Below, one piece after another: positions 47,701 to 50,849 of a DNA stretch of 64,000 nucleotides. The stretch covers positions 29,416,494 through 29,480,493 of the forward strand of contig OY804575.1 in NCBI GenBank assembly GCA_963680875.1, written 5' to 3'. Numbering within the stretch: the stretch's first letter is position 1; each line of letters starts with the position of its first letter. Under the pieces are notes generated by a model, which was not told the origin of the DNA, did not search any database, and saw only the letters and a list, made by a program, of their open reading frames with translations. Both the position numbers and the translations under genes were made by a program. This DNA comes from Bathymodiolus brooksi (taxonomy: Eukaryota > Mollusca > Bivalvia > Mytilida > Modiolidae).

Positions 47701-50162
47701 GAATTGCGATTTTTTTTTTCATGTCTAGCTACAGATTAAAAATGTAAATCCATTTTATATGATAAAGCGAAAAATCAACAACTTCATTCTCAAGTTCTAA
47801 ACACTCTGTTTATTAACATGACCTAGAAAACCCATAGCAACTACACAGGTGTGTAATTCTAAGAGTGGATATTCATAAATAATGTTTGTTACTGTCACTG
47901 ACATTGCACAGATTAAATATGTTTATTTGTTGTAGAGGTCTGGGGTGGTAGATCGAGTGGTAAAGGTTGTTGACTTCAGACTAAAATCTTTATACTGTGG
48001 GCTGGTGTAATGATACCCATCTCAAGCATTAAGGTTTCCAAACAACTGGAAGGCTAGGGGTTTCATATATTTGTCTGGGCTTTCCTCTCCTAACATACCA
48101 ATACTATAATAAGATGATAATGTTGGCCCTGACTATGTTTTATGCCAACATGTGAAACCGGTAAACCTATCTATGTAGAATATAACCTGTAATAGGTTTG
48201 TTTAAACTGATTTCTACTATTGTTCGCAATCTAAATTCTAAAGTTGACAATTTGTATTTATTCACAGCTGGGAGTATAACCTAAATTTTGATTACCGGTA
48301 ATCATTAAGACAAAGGACACCATGTAGTCAGTAGTGACATTATAAAATTCAAGAATACTCAATTATCATACCAATTCATTTTTATAATAGCAGTCTTCAC
48401 GCTAACCCACTTGCCTGAAGCCAGGGACAAGAAAAACTGGATTCCGACAAGTGAAAATTATGAAACTAGATGTGTCGGAACAACACGAATGTCCCCACCG
48501 TGAATATTAAGGAGGCTCGCAAATGTTTAACCCTTTTTTAATTCCCTCTGACGGTAATAGGCTAAGAATAACAAATGAATTTCAAACCAAAAATCAAGTC
48601 AATATCTCAAATCATAGTGAAATAAAGTGGTGACAACTAAATATTTGGCCAAATTTCTAAGTCCAAGGGCCTTAACACGGCCAAAGATCATTGGCCCGGA
48701 ACGAAATGTAAACTTGACCTGTAACTCATCATTATACACTCATATACCAAACATCAAGTCAATATCTCCAAGCATAGCGAAAAAAAAGTGGTGACAACTA
48801 AATATTTGGCCAAATTTCAAAGTCCAAGGGCCATAACTCGGCCAAAAATCATTGGACCGGAACGAAACGTAAACTTAATCTGTAACTTATCATTGTACAC
48901 CCATATACCAAATATCAAGTCAATATCTCAAAGCATAGCGAAAAAAAGTGGTGCAACTGTTTTATTTCGGAATTACGGACATGGGTAACACTAGTACCCG
49001 TAGTAGTACATGTATATGTCTCGGTCACTTAGTGGCGGGGACATAAAAATTTGGCTTTCGGGCAAGTAGGTGAAAAAAATTAAGGCAAAGATTGTCATAG
49101 TAATAGGCATACAATGTAGCTAAAAGTGTTCACACAGATTATGCTAGTAGTTTTATATTATTTCCTATAAAAACCTTGCCAATATTCATAAATTTCATGT
49201 CTTGAGCTCATTTCAAACAACATTGTGCCAACATACCAGACATTGAAAGCTACAAAAATGGGGGATTGGTTTGTTTACATTCAGTGTATCTTGTTTGGGT
49301 GAAAAATGTACTGTGAAATGAAATGTGTAATGAAGAGCACATATAAAATGAAGTTTCAAAGATTTTTTTCTTTCCATAAATTTTTTAAAATATCCTGTGT
49401 ACTGTATACGTATGAGGTGAGTCTGTGGGGTCAAACCTTCAGTTCAGGTGCTCCAACACACTGGACAGCTCCATAGTGATACATTTTGTATTTTAAAGGA
49501 GGGAAAATTCAGCTTCAATGACAAATCAGGATGATATTTACTGTTGACTACTGAATGTGCTCCCAAAAATGACTTAGTGTGCACAGATATACCGAGCAAC
49601 ACTTCAGCCGGTTCAGGTGTGCAAATATAGAAAATGTAAACAATTTCATTTCATTTTGAAAATAGGACACAATATGAATATTAATATCAAATTATTTCTC
49701 TTTCTATTTTTTAATACTTTTTCAATAAATAATTATAGTGCAGAAAATAAAATATAAGAAAATAATAACATATGACATTATCTGGTATTTTTAAAATAAG
49801 AAAACATCGTGTCTTGTCATGTTTTGTTTTGATCCTACATGCATGACTGGCCCAAATATGCATGGAATGGGACATTCCTATCAAACAACCAAAACAGCTG
49901 TTGAAAATCGTGCAATAAAATATTTGATCTCGTACCTGTTTTCCTTGTCTAAACCATTGACATCTTTCTTAACTAGTGACTTCACTTTTCCCAGATCTTC
50001 ATTCCAAACAGCTTTGTGAAGTTTAGGCAAATCTTTTTCTCTGATCTCATAACCAATATTTAACCCACCGGTTGCTCCAACCACACCGAGATTCGGTGAT
50101 GGAGGTGGTGTAGGTCTCCCAGAGTGATGTTTCTTGCCTATCTTCCCAAAGAACTTCTTCAT
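269..50162 (-). CDS. ANKRD26-like ankyrin repeat protein, 23-exon gene (gene-level entry)
   Basis: Exons in transcript order: 49936-50162, 46038-46152, 40948-41121, 38541-38647, 37849-37943, 36805-36996, 34870-34964, 33401-33436, 32113-32151, 29504-29576, 27083-27273, 17708-17815, 15107-15176, 14212-14238, 13177-13197, 8845-8949, 7104-7252, 6550-6600, 5825-5872, 4903-5580, 3737-3799, 1728-1970, 269-421. Every junction is GT-AG and phase-compatible; the sum is 3060 nt. Residues 1-60 are a basic leader followed by [15 protein letters not shown], the signature that precedes the ankyrin repeats in the ANKRD26/POTE/ANKRD20 family. Roughly six ankyrin repeats cover residues 48-270. Residues 290-1019 are acidic and Ser/Pro/Gln rich with repeated W-D-S motifs. 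In vertebrates ANKRD26 is a centriolar distal-appendage protein with a long C-terminal coiled coil. No such coil is visible here, so the gene may continue beyond base 1. The family call is from memory of the proteins, not a search. Confidence 0.82.
422..1727. other. Intron, no feature recognised
   Basis: Intron between exons 22 and 23 of the ANKRD26-like gene. AT-rich; I see no ORF, repeat array or element with clear ends. Confidence 0.4.
1728..1970 (-). CDS. ANKRD26-like exon 22 (SDWDSD motif)
   Basis: 81 codons from TTTTCAG|CTTACC to TCTGAT|GTAAAT, phase 0. It reads [20 protein letters not shown], then a Val/Glu-rich middle, and ends [11 protein letters not shown]. No recognised domain. 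Confidence 0.8.
2340..2410 (+). mobile_element. SINE 3'-tail fragment
   Basis: GATATAGCTGAAATACTGCT then AATGTTGGCATTAAACACCA, the SINE tail without head. Confidence 0.5.
2530..3435. repeat. 77-bp minisatellite, about 11 copies
   Basis: Unit spans GACAGAGCAGTCTGTGG through CATCTACCTATGTAAT and TATATTGTCATCTAAAA. Copies start near 2597, 2674, 2751, 2828, 2905, 2982, 3062, 3139, 3216, 3296 and 3373. Variants (TCTGCTT versus TCAGTTT; CTATGT versus CTATAT; a 3-bp insertion CTAATAAAAG in two copies) recur in blocks, so the array grew partly by duplication of multi-unit blocks. It sits in the intron between exons 21 and 22. Confidence 0.95.
3737..3799 (-). CDS. ANKRD26-like exon 21 (SHWDSSNE motif)
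   Basis: 21 codons, [20 protein letters not shown] then R, between CTTTATAG|TCAACA and TCTAGG|GTAAGA. Phase 0. [11 protein letters not shown] parallels [11 protein letters not shown] in exon 17. Confidence 0.8.
4903..5580 (-). CDS. ANKRD26-like exon 20 (large acidic exon, 226 codons)
   Basis: Starts [14 protein letters not shown] after acceptor ATTCAAG|GATAAT. It is rich in Glu/Asp/Ser and contains [12 protein letters not shown] and later [12 protein letters not shown], two copies of one motif, plus [11 protein letters not shown]. The last ~60 residues are Glu/Gln-rich and may be helical. The open frame reaches TGA at 4897-4899, but CTGAG|GTGTGA at 4902-4903 gives a donor that joins in frame to exon 21, so I end it there. 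If the donor is not used, the protein ends at HSEV. Confidence 0.82.
5825..5872 (-). CDS. ANKRD26-like exon 19 (SEWDSEVE motif)
   Basis: Sixteen codons, [16 protein letters not shown], between TTTTTTCAG|ACTTCA and AAACAT|GTAAGT. Phase 0 both sides. It carries another Trp-Asp-Ser motif in an acidic setting. Confidence 0.8.
5885..6055. repeat. ~27-bp tandem repeat (TTTATTATATAAAGACACAC)
   Basis: About six imperfect copies of TTTATTATATAAAGACACAC plus CTCTACAG, close to the acceptor of exon 19. Confidence 0.85.
6209..6371. repeat. 68-bp tandem repeat, ~2.4 copies
   Basis: The block starting ACTTAATTATACAATGCATT and ending AGACAAGTTTGACTGT is present twice in full and once in part. Confidence 0.88.
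6550..6600 (-). CDS. ANKRD26-like exon 18
   Basis: Seventeen codons, [17 protein letters not shown], between TTTTATAG|TATGAA and GATGAA|GTAAGT. Phase 0 both sides. It shares a TPRS motif with exon 17. Confidence 0.76.
7104..7252 (-). CDS. ANKRD26-like exon 17 (DSDWDSTE motif); 3' half of the split exon
   Basis: Acceptor CTACCCTTCAG|GTTATG lies in the second copy of the 10-bp target-site duplication. It encodes [16 protein letters not shown], then [20 protein letters not shown] and ends KSSKQ|GTAAGT. Phase 1 in, phase 0 out. A second AG|GT in the duplicated CCTCCAGGTG could act as an in-frame alternative acceptor. Confidence 0.82.
7250..7259. repeat. Target-site duplication, left copy (AACCTGAAGG)
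   Basis: Ten bases identical to 8842-8851. On the minus strand it is CCTTCAG|GTT: it supplies the acceptor AG of exon 17 and that exon's first bases. Confidence 0.8.
7260..8841 (+). mobile_element. 5'-truncated, decayed non-LTR retrotransposon (jockey-type RT)
   Basis: On the plus strand, antisense to the host gene. From about 7280 the translation runs through RT motifs [16 protein letters not shown] and [11 protein letters not shown], a damaged catalytic box (FTGDTS instead of F/YADD), then [40 protein letters not shown] and [16 protein letters not shown]-terminal knuckle-like piece at 8360-8650 reads [20 protein letters not shown]. In-frame stops and frameshifts make it inactive. The 3' end is A-rich (AATAAATAAAATATG). 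Flanked by 10-bp direct repeats at 7250-7259 and 8842-8851. Confidence 0.85.
8842..8851. repeat. Target-site duplication, right copy (AACCTGAAGG)
   Basis: Identical to 7250-7259. On the minus strand it supplies the last bases of exon 16 (CCTTCAG) and the donor GT. Confidence 0.8.
8845..8949 (-). CDS. ANKRD26-like exon 16 ([12 protein letters not shown]); 5' half of an exon split by a LINE
   Basis: Reads [20 protein letters not shown] then [15 protein letters not shown](G). The acceptor is TTTACAG|ATTTTA. The donor CCTTCAG|GTTTAG sits inside a 10-bp direct repeat that flanks the LINE at 7260-8841. Joined to exon 17 the frame reads [20 protein letters not shown], a 30-bp tandem duplication spanning the junction. 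Confidence 0.8.
9236..9791. mobile_element. TTAA-flanked MITE (Kolobok or piggyBac-like), inserted in a minisatellite
   Basis: Left end AGGGGCATTATCT, right end AGCTAATGCCCTT, so termini are inverted (GGGCATTA). TTAA occurs on both sides (9232-9235 and 9792-9795). Flanks joined across one TTAA match the 58-bp repeat that follows, supporting the boundaries. The internal 71-codon ORF is not recognisable. Confidence 0.65.
9792..10385. repeat. ~58-bp minisatellite, about ten copies
   Basis: Unit includes AACAGTGATTTAAGAACTTT, CAGATAAATAATTAATAGTT and ACACTATATATAAAAT. A diverged partial copy at 9190-9235 lies on the other side of the MITE. Confidence 0.92.
10480..10560 (-). mobile_element. SINE 3'-tail fragment
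   Basis: TGGTGTTTAATGCCACATTC plus AACAATA is the reverse of the ATTGTTGAAAGTGGCATTAA tail seen in the full SINEs at 15896 and 42850. Confidence 0.5.
11650..11890. mobile_element. MITE with TIR ATCCCCTCGCC and nuclear-receptor half-sites
   Basis: Inverted ends ATCCCCTCGCC (about 11669) and GGCGAGGGGAT (about 11879). Inside are GTGACCTTGACCTTTGACCT, i.e. three AGGTCA half-sites on the minus strand, and a GGAAGGACGGACGG run. Confidence 0.65.
12130..13018. mobile_element. Repeat element with a 157-bp tandem array carrying DR1-like sites
   Basis: About five copies of a 157-bp unit (TGACCCCAAAATAAATAGGG, TTCTTCCCCTTCCACAGGGG, AATCATGTGGCCAAGTTTGG and so on) lie between ends with ACACCCGTCTA and AGACGGGCGT. 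Each unit junction carries GACCTTGACCTTTGACCT near 12349, 12506, 12664 and 12821. The 12664 copy is mutated (TTGACCATTGACCT). A nearby palindrome CCCGTCTCGAGACGGG lies at about 12997. No transposase is seen, so it is probably non-autonomous. Confidence 0.75.
13177..13197 (-). CDS. ANKRD26-like exon 15 (21-nt microexon, tentative)
   Basis: Acceptor GTTTACAG|TTGAGA, donor CCAATG|GTATGT. Phase 1 on both sides, giving (I)ENEYAN. Symmetric and skippable. The splice sites are better than those of exon 14. Confidence 0.5.
13905..13975 (-). mobile_element. SINE 3'-tail fragment
   Basis: ATGGTGTTTAACACCACATT followed by CAACAATTTTTCAG, the reverse of the SINE tail domain. Confidence 0.45.
14212..14238 (-). 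CDS. ANKRD26-like exon 14 (27-nt microexon, tentative)
   Basis: Acceptor TTTTTTTAG|AGAGAA, donor ACATAA|GTATGA. Phase 1 on both sides, giving ERKQTQSDI once joined. Its length is a multiple of three, so leaving it out also keeps the frame. Support is the phase fit and splice sites only. Confidence 0.42.
   Translation of the reverse strand, partial: RENKPNLT
14728..14810. repeat. Perfect 40-bp hairpin with 3-nt loop
   Basis: Bases 14728-14767 are the exact reverse complement of 14771-14810, with AAA between. I checked all 40 pairs by eye. It could be a recent foldback, a hairpin-forming transposon remnant, or an assembly or cloning artefact. Confidence 0.93.
15107..15176 (-). CDS. ANKRD26-like exon 13
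   Basis: Reads [20 protein letters not shown] then RMR. The acceptor is TTTACAG|AATATT and the donor AGAG|GTATGA. Phase 0 in, phase 1 out. Low-complexity linker with no recognised domain. Confidence 0.75.
15893..16150 (+). mobile_element. tRNA-derived SINE (family A), near full length
   Basis: Head: GTGGTCGTGATCATATGG, TGCAATCAGTGCCTATCACC and a B-box-like GATTTCGAACCCC. Body and tail: TCCTCCACCAATAAAACTGA, ATATAACTGAAATATTGTTG and AAAGTGGCATTAAACACCAT. The same order occurs inverted at 42850-43085. Confidence 0.75.
16260..17240. other. Intron segment with degenerate repeat-like sequence
   Basis: Several GGGGGTACA repeats (16340-16430), and GTCTGACA/TGTCAGAC-type short inverted motifs around 16520-16560 and 17050. 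Probably decayed transposon sequence; no ends or coding could be fixed. Confidence 0.3.
17617..17638 (+). repeat. Short telomere-like tract (TTAGGG)
   Basis: GGGTTAGGGTTAGGGTTC, nearly three units of the animal telomere repeat, inside an intron. Too short to be a functional telomere. Confidence 0.7.
17708..17815 (-). CDS. ANKRD26-like exon 12 (poly-Gln end)
   Basis: 36 codons in phase 0: [20 protein letters not shown], then a stretch ending in QQNQQQQQQ. The CAA/CAG run lies against the donor CAACAG|GTAAAT, so length polymorphism of the run is likely. The acceptor is AATTGTAG|ACTGCC. Confidence 0.78.
18023..18460. mobile_element. MITE-like element with internal ~180-bp duplication
   Basis: Ends carry TACCCCCACTCAT and ATGAGTGGGGGTA as inverted repeats. 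CCTGGAAAGGGGAGACAC through CAGTAGAAGCTGAGATA is present twice (about 18111-18195 and 18276-18362). The minus-strand 143-codon ORF is a product of this duplication. A GGACGGACAGACGGAC run lies near 18395. Confidence 0.65.
18536..18581 (-). other. Candidate alternative exon of the ANKRD26-like gene, phase-conflicting
   Basis: Minus strand has acceptor CTTTTTAG|GGAAAA, an open stretch [15 protein letters not shown] in one frame, and donor ACCAAG|GTTGGT. The open frame needs two bases carried in, but exon 11 leaves phase 0; in phase 0 it hits TAA at its third full codon. Exon 11 joins directly to the 17708-17815 exon in frame without it. It could be an alternative exon that needs another unseen exon, a premature-stop exon, or chance. 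Confidence 0.25.
18779..20250 (+). repeat. Left terminal inverted arm of the CACTA element
   Basis: About 1.47 kb. Matches the right arm from CACTAGGG inward through ATATTTCAAGAAAAGGTATC-type segments, which occur twice within each arm (around 19578 and 20205), so the arm itself contains an internal duplication. Confidence 0.8.
20705..20738. repeat. (TA)n(TG)n microsatellite
   Basis: TATATATATATG followed by about 14 TG/GT dinucleotides. Confidence 0.9.
21276..21939. mobile_element. PIF/Harbinger element, ~660 bp, with transposase fragment
   Basis: Termini AGCCCCGTTTACA and the inverted TTAACGGGGCT, with TAA on both sides (21273-21275 and 21940-21942), the TWA-type duplication of Harbinger. 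Subterminal ATCAAAAACTTTG motifs are repeated many times in both directions. It carries part of a transposase (next entry), so it is a deletion derivative of an autonomous element. Nested in the CACTA element. Confidence 0.75.
21500..21837 (-). pseudogene. Harbinger transposase N-terminal fragment
   Basis: Starting at [16 protein letters not shown] (about 21837), it reads [20 protein letters not shown], then [20 protein letters not shown] and EKVRPYI, the typical N-terminal block of HARBI1-like transposases (basic R-rich segment, W-L-x-R-R, E-L..ED...Y.N..RM...TF..LL..V.P.I). The catalytic DDE part is missing. I name the family from this pattern; the frame start upstream of MADF is unlikely to be used. 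Confidence 0.7.
22277..24186. mobile_element. TIR element with GTCGGAC/GTCCGAC-rich ends
   Basis: Left TACACTCCGGTCAGGTCGGA, right TCCGACCTGAGAGTATGA: imperfect inverted ends sharing TCAGGTCGGAC. Both ends hold several more GTCCGAC/GTCGGAC motifs (22290-22430; 24095-24170). No transposase ORF. Family not recognised; boundaries approximate. Confidence 0.5.
22600..22670 (+). mobile_element. SINE 3'-tail fragment
   Basis: ATATAACTGAAATATTGTTG then AAAAGTGACGTTTAAACACC, inside the GTCGGAC-type element. Confidence 0.5.
24420..24770 (-). mobile_element. tRNA-derived SINE (family B), reverse orientation
   Basis: Reverse strand: a B-box-like GGTTCAAGCCCCAGTTGGG, then AGCAACGACTGATTAGCTCA, GATAACGAATCCGAGTGGGG, and a tail with CATGATATAGCTGAAAAATT. 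Same order as the copy at 35984. Confidence 0.7.
25200..26726 (-). repeat. Right terminal inverted arm of the CACTA element
   Basis: Reverse complement of the left arm. About 25945-26085 is unrelated to the left arm (ATGTTGTAATGTAAATATTG ... TTAGGTCTTAGG) and looks like a small replacement or insertion. A poly-G/C run at 25423 differs from the poly-T at the matching left position. Confidence 0.8.
26727..27084. repeat. 41-bp minisatellite, ~8.7 copies, abutting exon 11
   Basis: Unit TAAGAGTAATATTTGTTGTA then ATTCTTACTATCAGCATGACT. Copies start at 26727, 26768, 26809, 26850, 26891, 26932, 26973, 27014 and 27055. TAAGAG and TAAGGG alternate over most of the array, an 82-bp higher-order unit. 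The last copy runs into exon 11. Confidence 0.95.
27083..27273 (-). CDS. ANKRD26-like exon 11 (EWSDDDE motif), donor at edge of a minisatellite
   Basis: Encodes [20 protein letters not shown], then [20 protein letters not shown], then a Lys/Ser stretch to SEIHEI. The acceptor is AATTACAG|ATAAGG and the donor GAAATA|GTAAGAATT. The donor lies exactly where a 41-bp tandem array begins (26727-27084), and every repeat unit contains the same ATAGTAAGAATT string. Phase 1 in, phase 0 out. Confidence 0.82.
27274..29503. other. Intron, no feature recognised
   Basis: Intron between exons 10 and 11. AT-rich unique-looking sequence, no array or element with visible ends, no credible ORF. Confidence 0.4.
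29504..29576 (-). CDS. ANKRD26-like exon 10
   Basis: Reads [20 protein letters not shown] then SDNE. The acceptor is TATCTAG|GGAGCC and the donor GAAG|GTAGGA. Phase 0 in, phase 1 out, which matches exon 11. No known domain; low-complexity linker. Confidence 0.75.
29935..30022. repeat. Short degenerate tandem repeat (TGATTGACATTGTAAA)
   Basis: Four or five imperfect copies of GTAAACATGATTGACATT-type units. Confidence 0.6.
31157..31330. mobile_element. Foldback MITE, ~174 bp
   Basis: TATAGCAAATAGTTCATG at the left and CATGAACTATTTGCTATA at the right. Arms of about 75-85 bp continue through GTCATATG and ATGGACCGGTC to a central ATGGACCGAAGC. The 182-codon minus-strand ORF across it is a shadow. 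Confidence 0.8.
32113..32151 (-). CDS. ANKRD26-like exon 9 (39-nt microexon)
   Basis: Thirteen acidic codons, [13 protein letters not shown], with acceptor ACTAAAG|GATGAT and donor GATGAG|GTAGGT. Symmetric phase 0. The composition matches the neighbouring acidic linker. The acceptor has a poor pyrimidine tract. Confidence 0.65.
32190..32285. repeat. Interspersed repeat fragment, also near 62250
   Basis: GGAATAACCTTCATCAGGTA, then CTCAAAATCGAAAG and TGGAAAGCCAAAT, closely matched by GGAATAACCTTCACCAGGCA at 62262. Two copies of an unnamed family. Confidence 0.6.
33401..33436 (-). CDS. ANKRD26-like exon 8 (36-nt microexon)
   Basis: Twelve codons, [12 protein letters not shown], between acceptor CTAACAG|AAAGTT and donor CTTTA|GTAAGTT. 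Phase 0 on both sides, so it can be skipped without a frameshift. It is called from splice sites, frame and the position between two firm exons. Confidence 0.65.
34230..34310 (+). mobile_element. SINE family B tail fragment
   Basis: CGCCATGATATAGCTAAAAA followed by ATTGCTC and AATCACTCACTC, the 3' tail of the SINE at 35984. Confidence 0.5.
34870..34964 (-). CDS. ANKRD26-like exon 7 (acidic linker with DDSWKSD)
   Basis: Reads [20 protein letters not shown] then [12 protein letters not shown]. It is acidic and serine-rich, with the first of the Trp-centred motifs (DDSWKSD). The acceptor is TTTTTCAG|ATGACG after a good pyrimidine tract; the donor is GAAAG|GTGAGA. Confidence 0.82.
35436..35575. 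mobile_element. Foldback MITE, 140 bp
   Basis: TCATGGAAGCCAGAATGTGT at left pairs with ACACATTCTGGATTCCATGA at right. The arms extend through TTTAACATGGGTTGG and ATTAGTA..TTTTATCCC to a short centre. Confidence 0.85.
35719..35968. mobile_element. MITE with TIR ATGCTGCGTTCACA
   Basis: Left TAATGCTGCGTTCACATGTA, right GTACGTGTGAACGCAGCATT A. Likely TA target duplication. Internal ATTCGAATCGCATT-type short inverted motifs. About 250 bp. Confidence 0.75.
35984..36345 (+). mobile_element. tRNA-derived SINE (family B), full length
   Basis: A-box-like TGGTATAATGGTTAGCATG and B-box GGTTCGAGTCTC spaced as in a tRNA. The body has CTTCTCCATTAAGCATGCAG, GATAACGTGTCTGAGTGGGG and TAGTACAAAGTGGACCTCAT. 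The tail is ACCATGATATAGCTGAAAAA then ATCACTCACTCATTC. The head could start RNA polymerase III transcription. Confidence 0.8.
36805..36996 (-). CDS. ANKRD26-like exon 6 (last ankyrin repeat, start of linker)
   Basis: Begins [20 protein letters not shown], the terminal ankyrin repeat (cf. the TAEDIA-type end of such arrays), then a Ser/Pro-rich linker with [13 protein letters not shown]. The acceptor is TATGTAG|GGTTTA and the donor ACATG|GTAAAG. Phase 1 in and out. Confidence 0.87.
37849..37943 (-). CDS. ANKRD26-like exon 5 (ankyrin repeat 5)
   Basis: Reads [20 protein letters not shown] then [11 protein letters not shown], a diverged ankyrin repeat. The acceptor is GATTCAG|AACTCC and the donor GAAAG|GTAAAC. 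Phase 2 in, phase 1 out. Confidence 0.87.
38365..38515 (+). mobile_element. SINE family A, 3' half
   Basis: TTTCCTCCACCAATAAAACT, then ACTGAAATATTGTTGAAAGT and GACATTAAACACCATC; lacks the tRNA head. Ends 24 bases before exon 4. Confidence 0.65.
38541..38647 (-). CDS. ANKRD26-like exon 4 (ankyrin repeat 4-5)
   Basis: Reads [20 protein letters not shown] then [16 protein letters not shown], an ankyrin helix pair plus the beta-turn of the next repeat. The acceptor is ATTACAG|AGTAAC and the donor GGAAG|GTAAGG. Phase 0 in, phase 2 out. Confidence 0.88.
39298..39420. repeat. Direct repeat flanking the 39.4-40.8 kb element (left)
   Basis: GATGTAGATATCATATTTAA, GTAGAGGTCA and ATAATACAATCTGTTCTATC recur at 40868-40938 on the other side of the element; the last motif is also duplicated within this copy. 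Confidence 0.75.
39425..40845. mobile_element. ~1.4-kb repeat element with internal ~150-bp tandem units
   Basis: Begins AGAGGCTCAGCCCAATGAGC, then CTGTGTCGCTCACCTT; ends TTGGCAAGGTGAGCTA. About seven diverged units share TTCCATAGATGCTTCCTACC, AAGTTTCGGTTCATTTGGCC, CCAATCAGAAACAAGAATTG and GCGGCCATGTTTGTTA. No transposase. ORFs here (for example 40288-40707) come from the repeats. Confidence 0.75.
40862..40940. repeat. Direct repeat flanking the 39.4-40.8 kb element (right)
   Basis: Second copy of the sequence at 39298, next to exon 3; too long for an ordinary target-site duplication. Confidence 0.7.
40948..41121 (-). CDS. ANKRD26-like exon 3 (ankyrin repeats 2-4)
   Basis: 58 codons in phase 0. 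It reads [20 protein letters not shown], then [20 protein letters not shown] and [11 protein letters not shown], covering the end of repeat 2, repeat 3 and the start of repeat 4. The AVxCxxExC..LLxH..D pattern is typical of the ANKRD26 group. The acceptor is TTTGTAG|GCAGTG; the donor AATAAG|GTTAAT is weak at +3/+5. Confidence 0.88.
41714..41854. mobile_element. Foldback MITE, 141 bp
   Basis: GAAACAAAAGAAGTTGCCC at left and GGGCAACTTCTTTTGTTTC at right, continuing inward to GGGTTTC/GAAACCC and GCATTCGTACTCAGGTGCA near the centre. Confidence 0.85.
42845..43085 (-). mobile_element. tRNA-derived SINE (family A), reverse orientation
   Basis: Reverse strand order: GTGATCTATGGTAGGTGG, TGCAATCAGTGCCTATCACC, B-box-like GAGTTTGAATCCC, TTTCCTCCACCAATAAAACT, ACTGAAATATTGTTGAAAGT. 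Same layout as 15893-16150. Confidence 0.78.
43816..43960. mobile_element. Small MITE (AGTCTTTGCACTAACCC ends), uninterrupted copy
   Basis: Left CAGTCTTTGCACTAACCCAC then TTGCCC; right GGCAAGTAGGTGAAAAAAAT then AAGACAAAGACTGG. A second copy at 48392-49105 is split by another insertion. Confidence 0.7.
44905..45530. mobile_element. Diverged repeat element with ~190-bp units and AGGTCA half-sites
   Basis: TAGGTTGTATGGCAATG, AAACTGTCATAATCACAAAA and GAGGTCAAGGTCAGGTG recur about three times. The AGGTCAAGGTCA motif links it in style to the elements at 11650 and 12130. Confidence 0.6.
45593..45810. repeat. Bivalve interspersed repeat (GAAGATACCAAAGGGGCAAT)
   Basis: GAAGATACCAAAGGGGCAAT, ACAGACAACACAATGGCC, TCAGGTGCTCCAGAAGGGTA and GCTCCACTAGTGGCACC. 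I recognise this type from mussel genomic sequence; a related fragment is at 61715-61845. Element class not known to me. Confidence 0.5.
46038..46152 (-). CDS. ANKRD26-like exon 2 (ankyrin repeats 1-2)
   Basis: Completes Arg76, then reads [19 protein letters not shown] and [10 protein letters not shown], a classic ankyrin consensus (TPLHLA, G hairpin, LL). The acceptor is TTACAG|AACACC and the donor is TTAAA|GTAAGAG. The reading frame is phase 2 in and phase 0 out. Confidence 0.9.
46742..47523. repeat. 52-bp minisatellite, ~15 copies, derived from a SINE tail
   Basis: Unit ATTGATGAACGAATGATGAT, GTCTACTTTATACTACACCA, TACAACACGCTC. It matches the GATGATGTCCGCTTTGTACT-type tail of the reverse family B SINE at 24505, and the array is followed at 47524-47650 by the rest of that SINE (CCACTCGGACACATTATTCT; GAGCAAAGAAGCAGCAATTA). 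Confidence 0.92.
47524..47660 (-). mobile_element. SINE family B fragment adjoining the 52-bp array
   Basis: Reverse of the SINE body: compare CCACTCGGACACATTATT with CCACTCGGATTCGTTATCCT at 24600. It shows the array grew inside a SINE copy. Confidence 0.6.
47935..48180 (+). mobile_element. Possible tRNA-like SINE remnant
   Basis: GGGGTGGTAGATCGAGTGGT then AAAGGTTGTTGACTTCAGAC resembles a tRNA-like A-box region, but the B-box is not clear. Confidence 0.35.
48392..49105. mobile_element. Split copy of the 43816 MITE with a nested element (~48470-49046)
   Basis: AGTCTTCACGCTAACCCACT and TTGCCTGAAGCC at the left and TTTGGCTTTCGGGCAAGTAG plus GTGAAAAAAATTAAGGCAAA at the right frame an insert with GAATGTCCCCACCG and GGCGGGGACAT inverted ends. 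Inside are two-three ~165-bp units (AAATATTTGGCCAAATTT, GGCCAAAGATCATTGG, TATACCAAACATCAAGTCAA). Confidence 0.65.
49936..50162 (-). CDS. ANKRD26-like exon 1 (start codon, N-terminus, first ankyrin half-repeat)
   Basis: Encodes residues 1-75 plus two bases of codon 76. It starts [11 protein letters not shown], a basic leader, then a Pro-rich stretch and [20 protein letters not shown], the entry to ankyrin repeat 1. The ATG has G at -3, a fair Kozak context. The donor is AACAG|GTACGAG. Resemblance to the ANKRD26 first exon in both leader and ankyrin entry is what fixes the start. The 5' UTR and promoter should lie just above 50162. Confidence 0.88.
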
Positions 50163-50770
50163 TGCTGGTATCTAATAACGCTTTCAGTTGCCAGTTCGAA
50201 CATCCGCCATGTCGATTTGAATGAATGAATCCAAGGGAGGTAATTCAAAATAATAAACAGAATAAATTTTTCCCGCGGTTTTCTATTCATTGAGATGACG
50301 AGTGATTCTAAATAAACTTTGAAATAAAATCTTCGTGACCACAATTTCTTGCTGTGAAGTGTAGATATTGTAATGTTTAGTTTAATGCTATTTTATTGTA
50401 TATAAATAATAGGATTGGACAACAAGTTTACTGTTATACCAACTTATATATCAAGTCTTCTAACAAAATATACAGATGAAATAATGCCAGCAAAGCAAAA
50501 CACTAACAATATACATTTAAAATTTTTACACTGTCACTGATAAGAAGAAAGTACAGGTGAAAAATTGCTGACTTAGCCCTAACATCGTTTAGATTGATCT
50601 ATAAATGTTCGAACATTTCCAAAAATTTTGAGTTGACATCATAACTATAGTCATCGTTCCCAAAGTAAAGTTTCAATATTCTTCTTCTTCTTCTTCTTTT
50701 TCTTCCGATTTGAGGTCAGGAGTCGGTGACGACTGTAAAACTTGATATGTCGTAGGATGAGGATGCCACT
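50163..50770. promoter_or_regulatory. Upstream region of the ANKRD26-like gene (promoter expected)
   Basis: Sequence directly upstream of the minus-strand ATG. No TATA box or initiator can be assigned with confidence; a 60-codon minus-strand ORF here is probably chance. (TTC)n near 50680. Confidence 0.3.
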
Positions 50771-50849
50771 GCCTCAGAGCTAAAATCCAAAATAACTTTA
50801 TACATATAAAATCCAAATGTACAGTTAAAACTATATACATCGACTAGTG

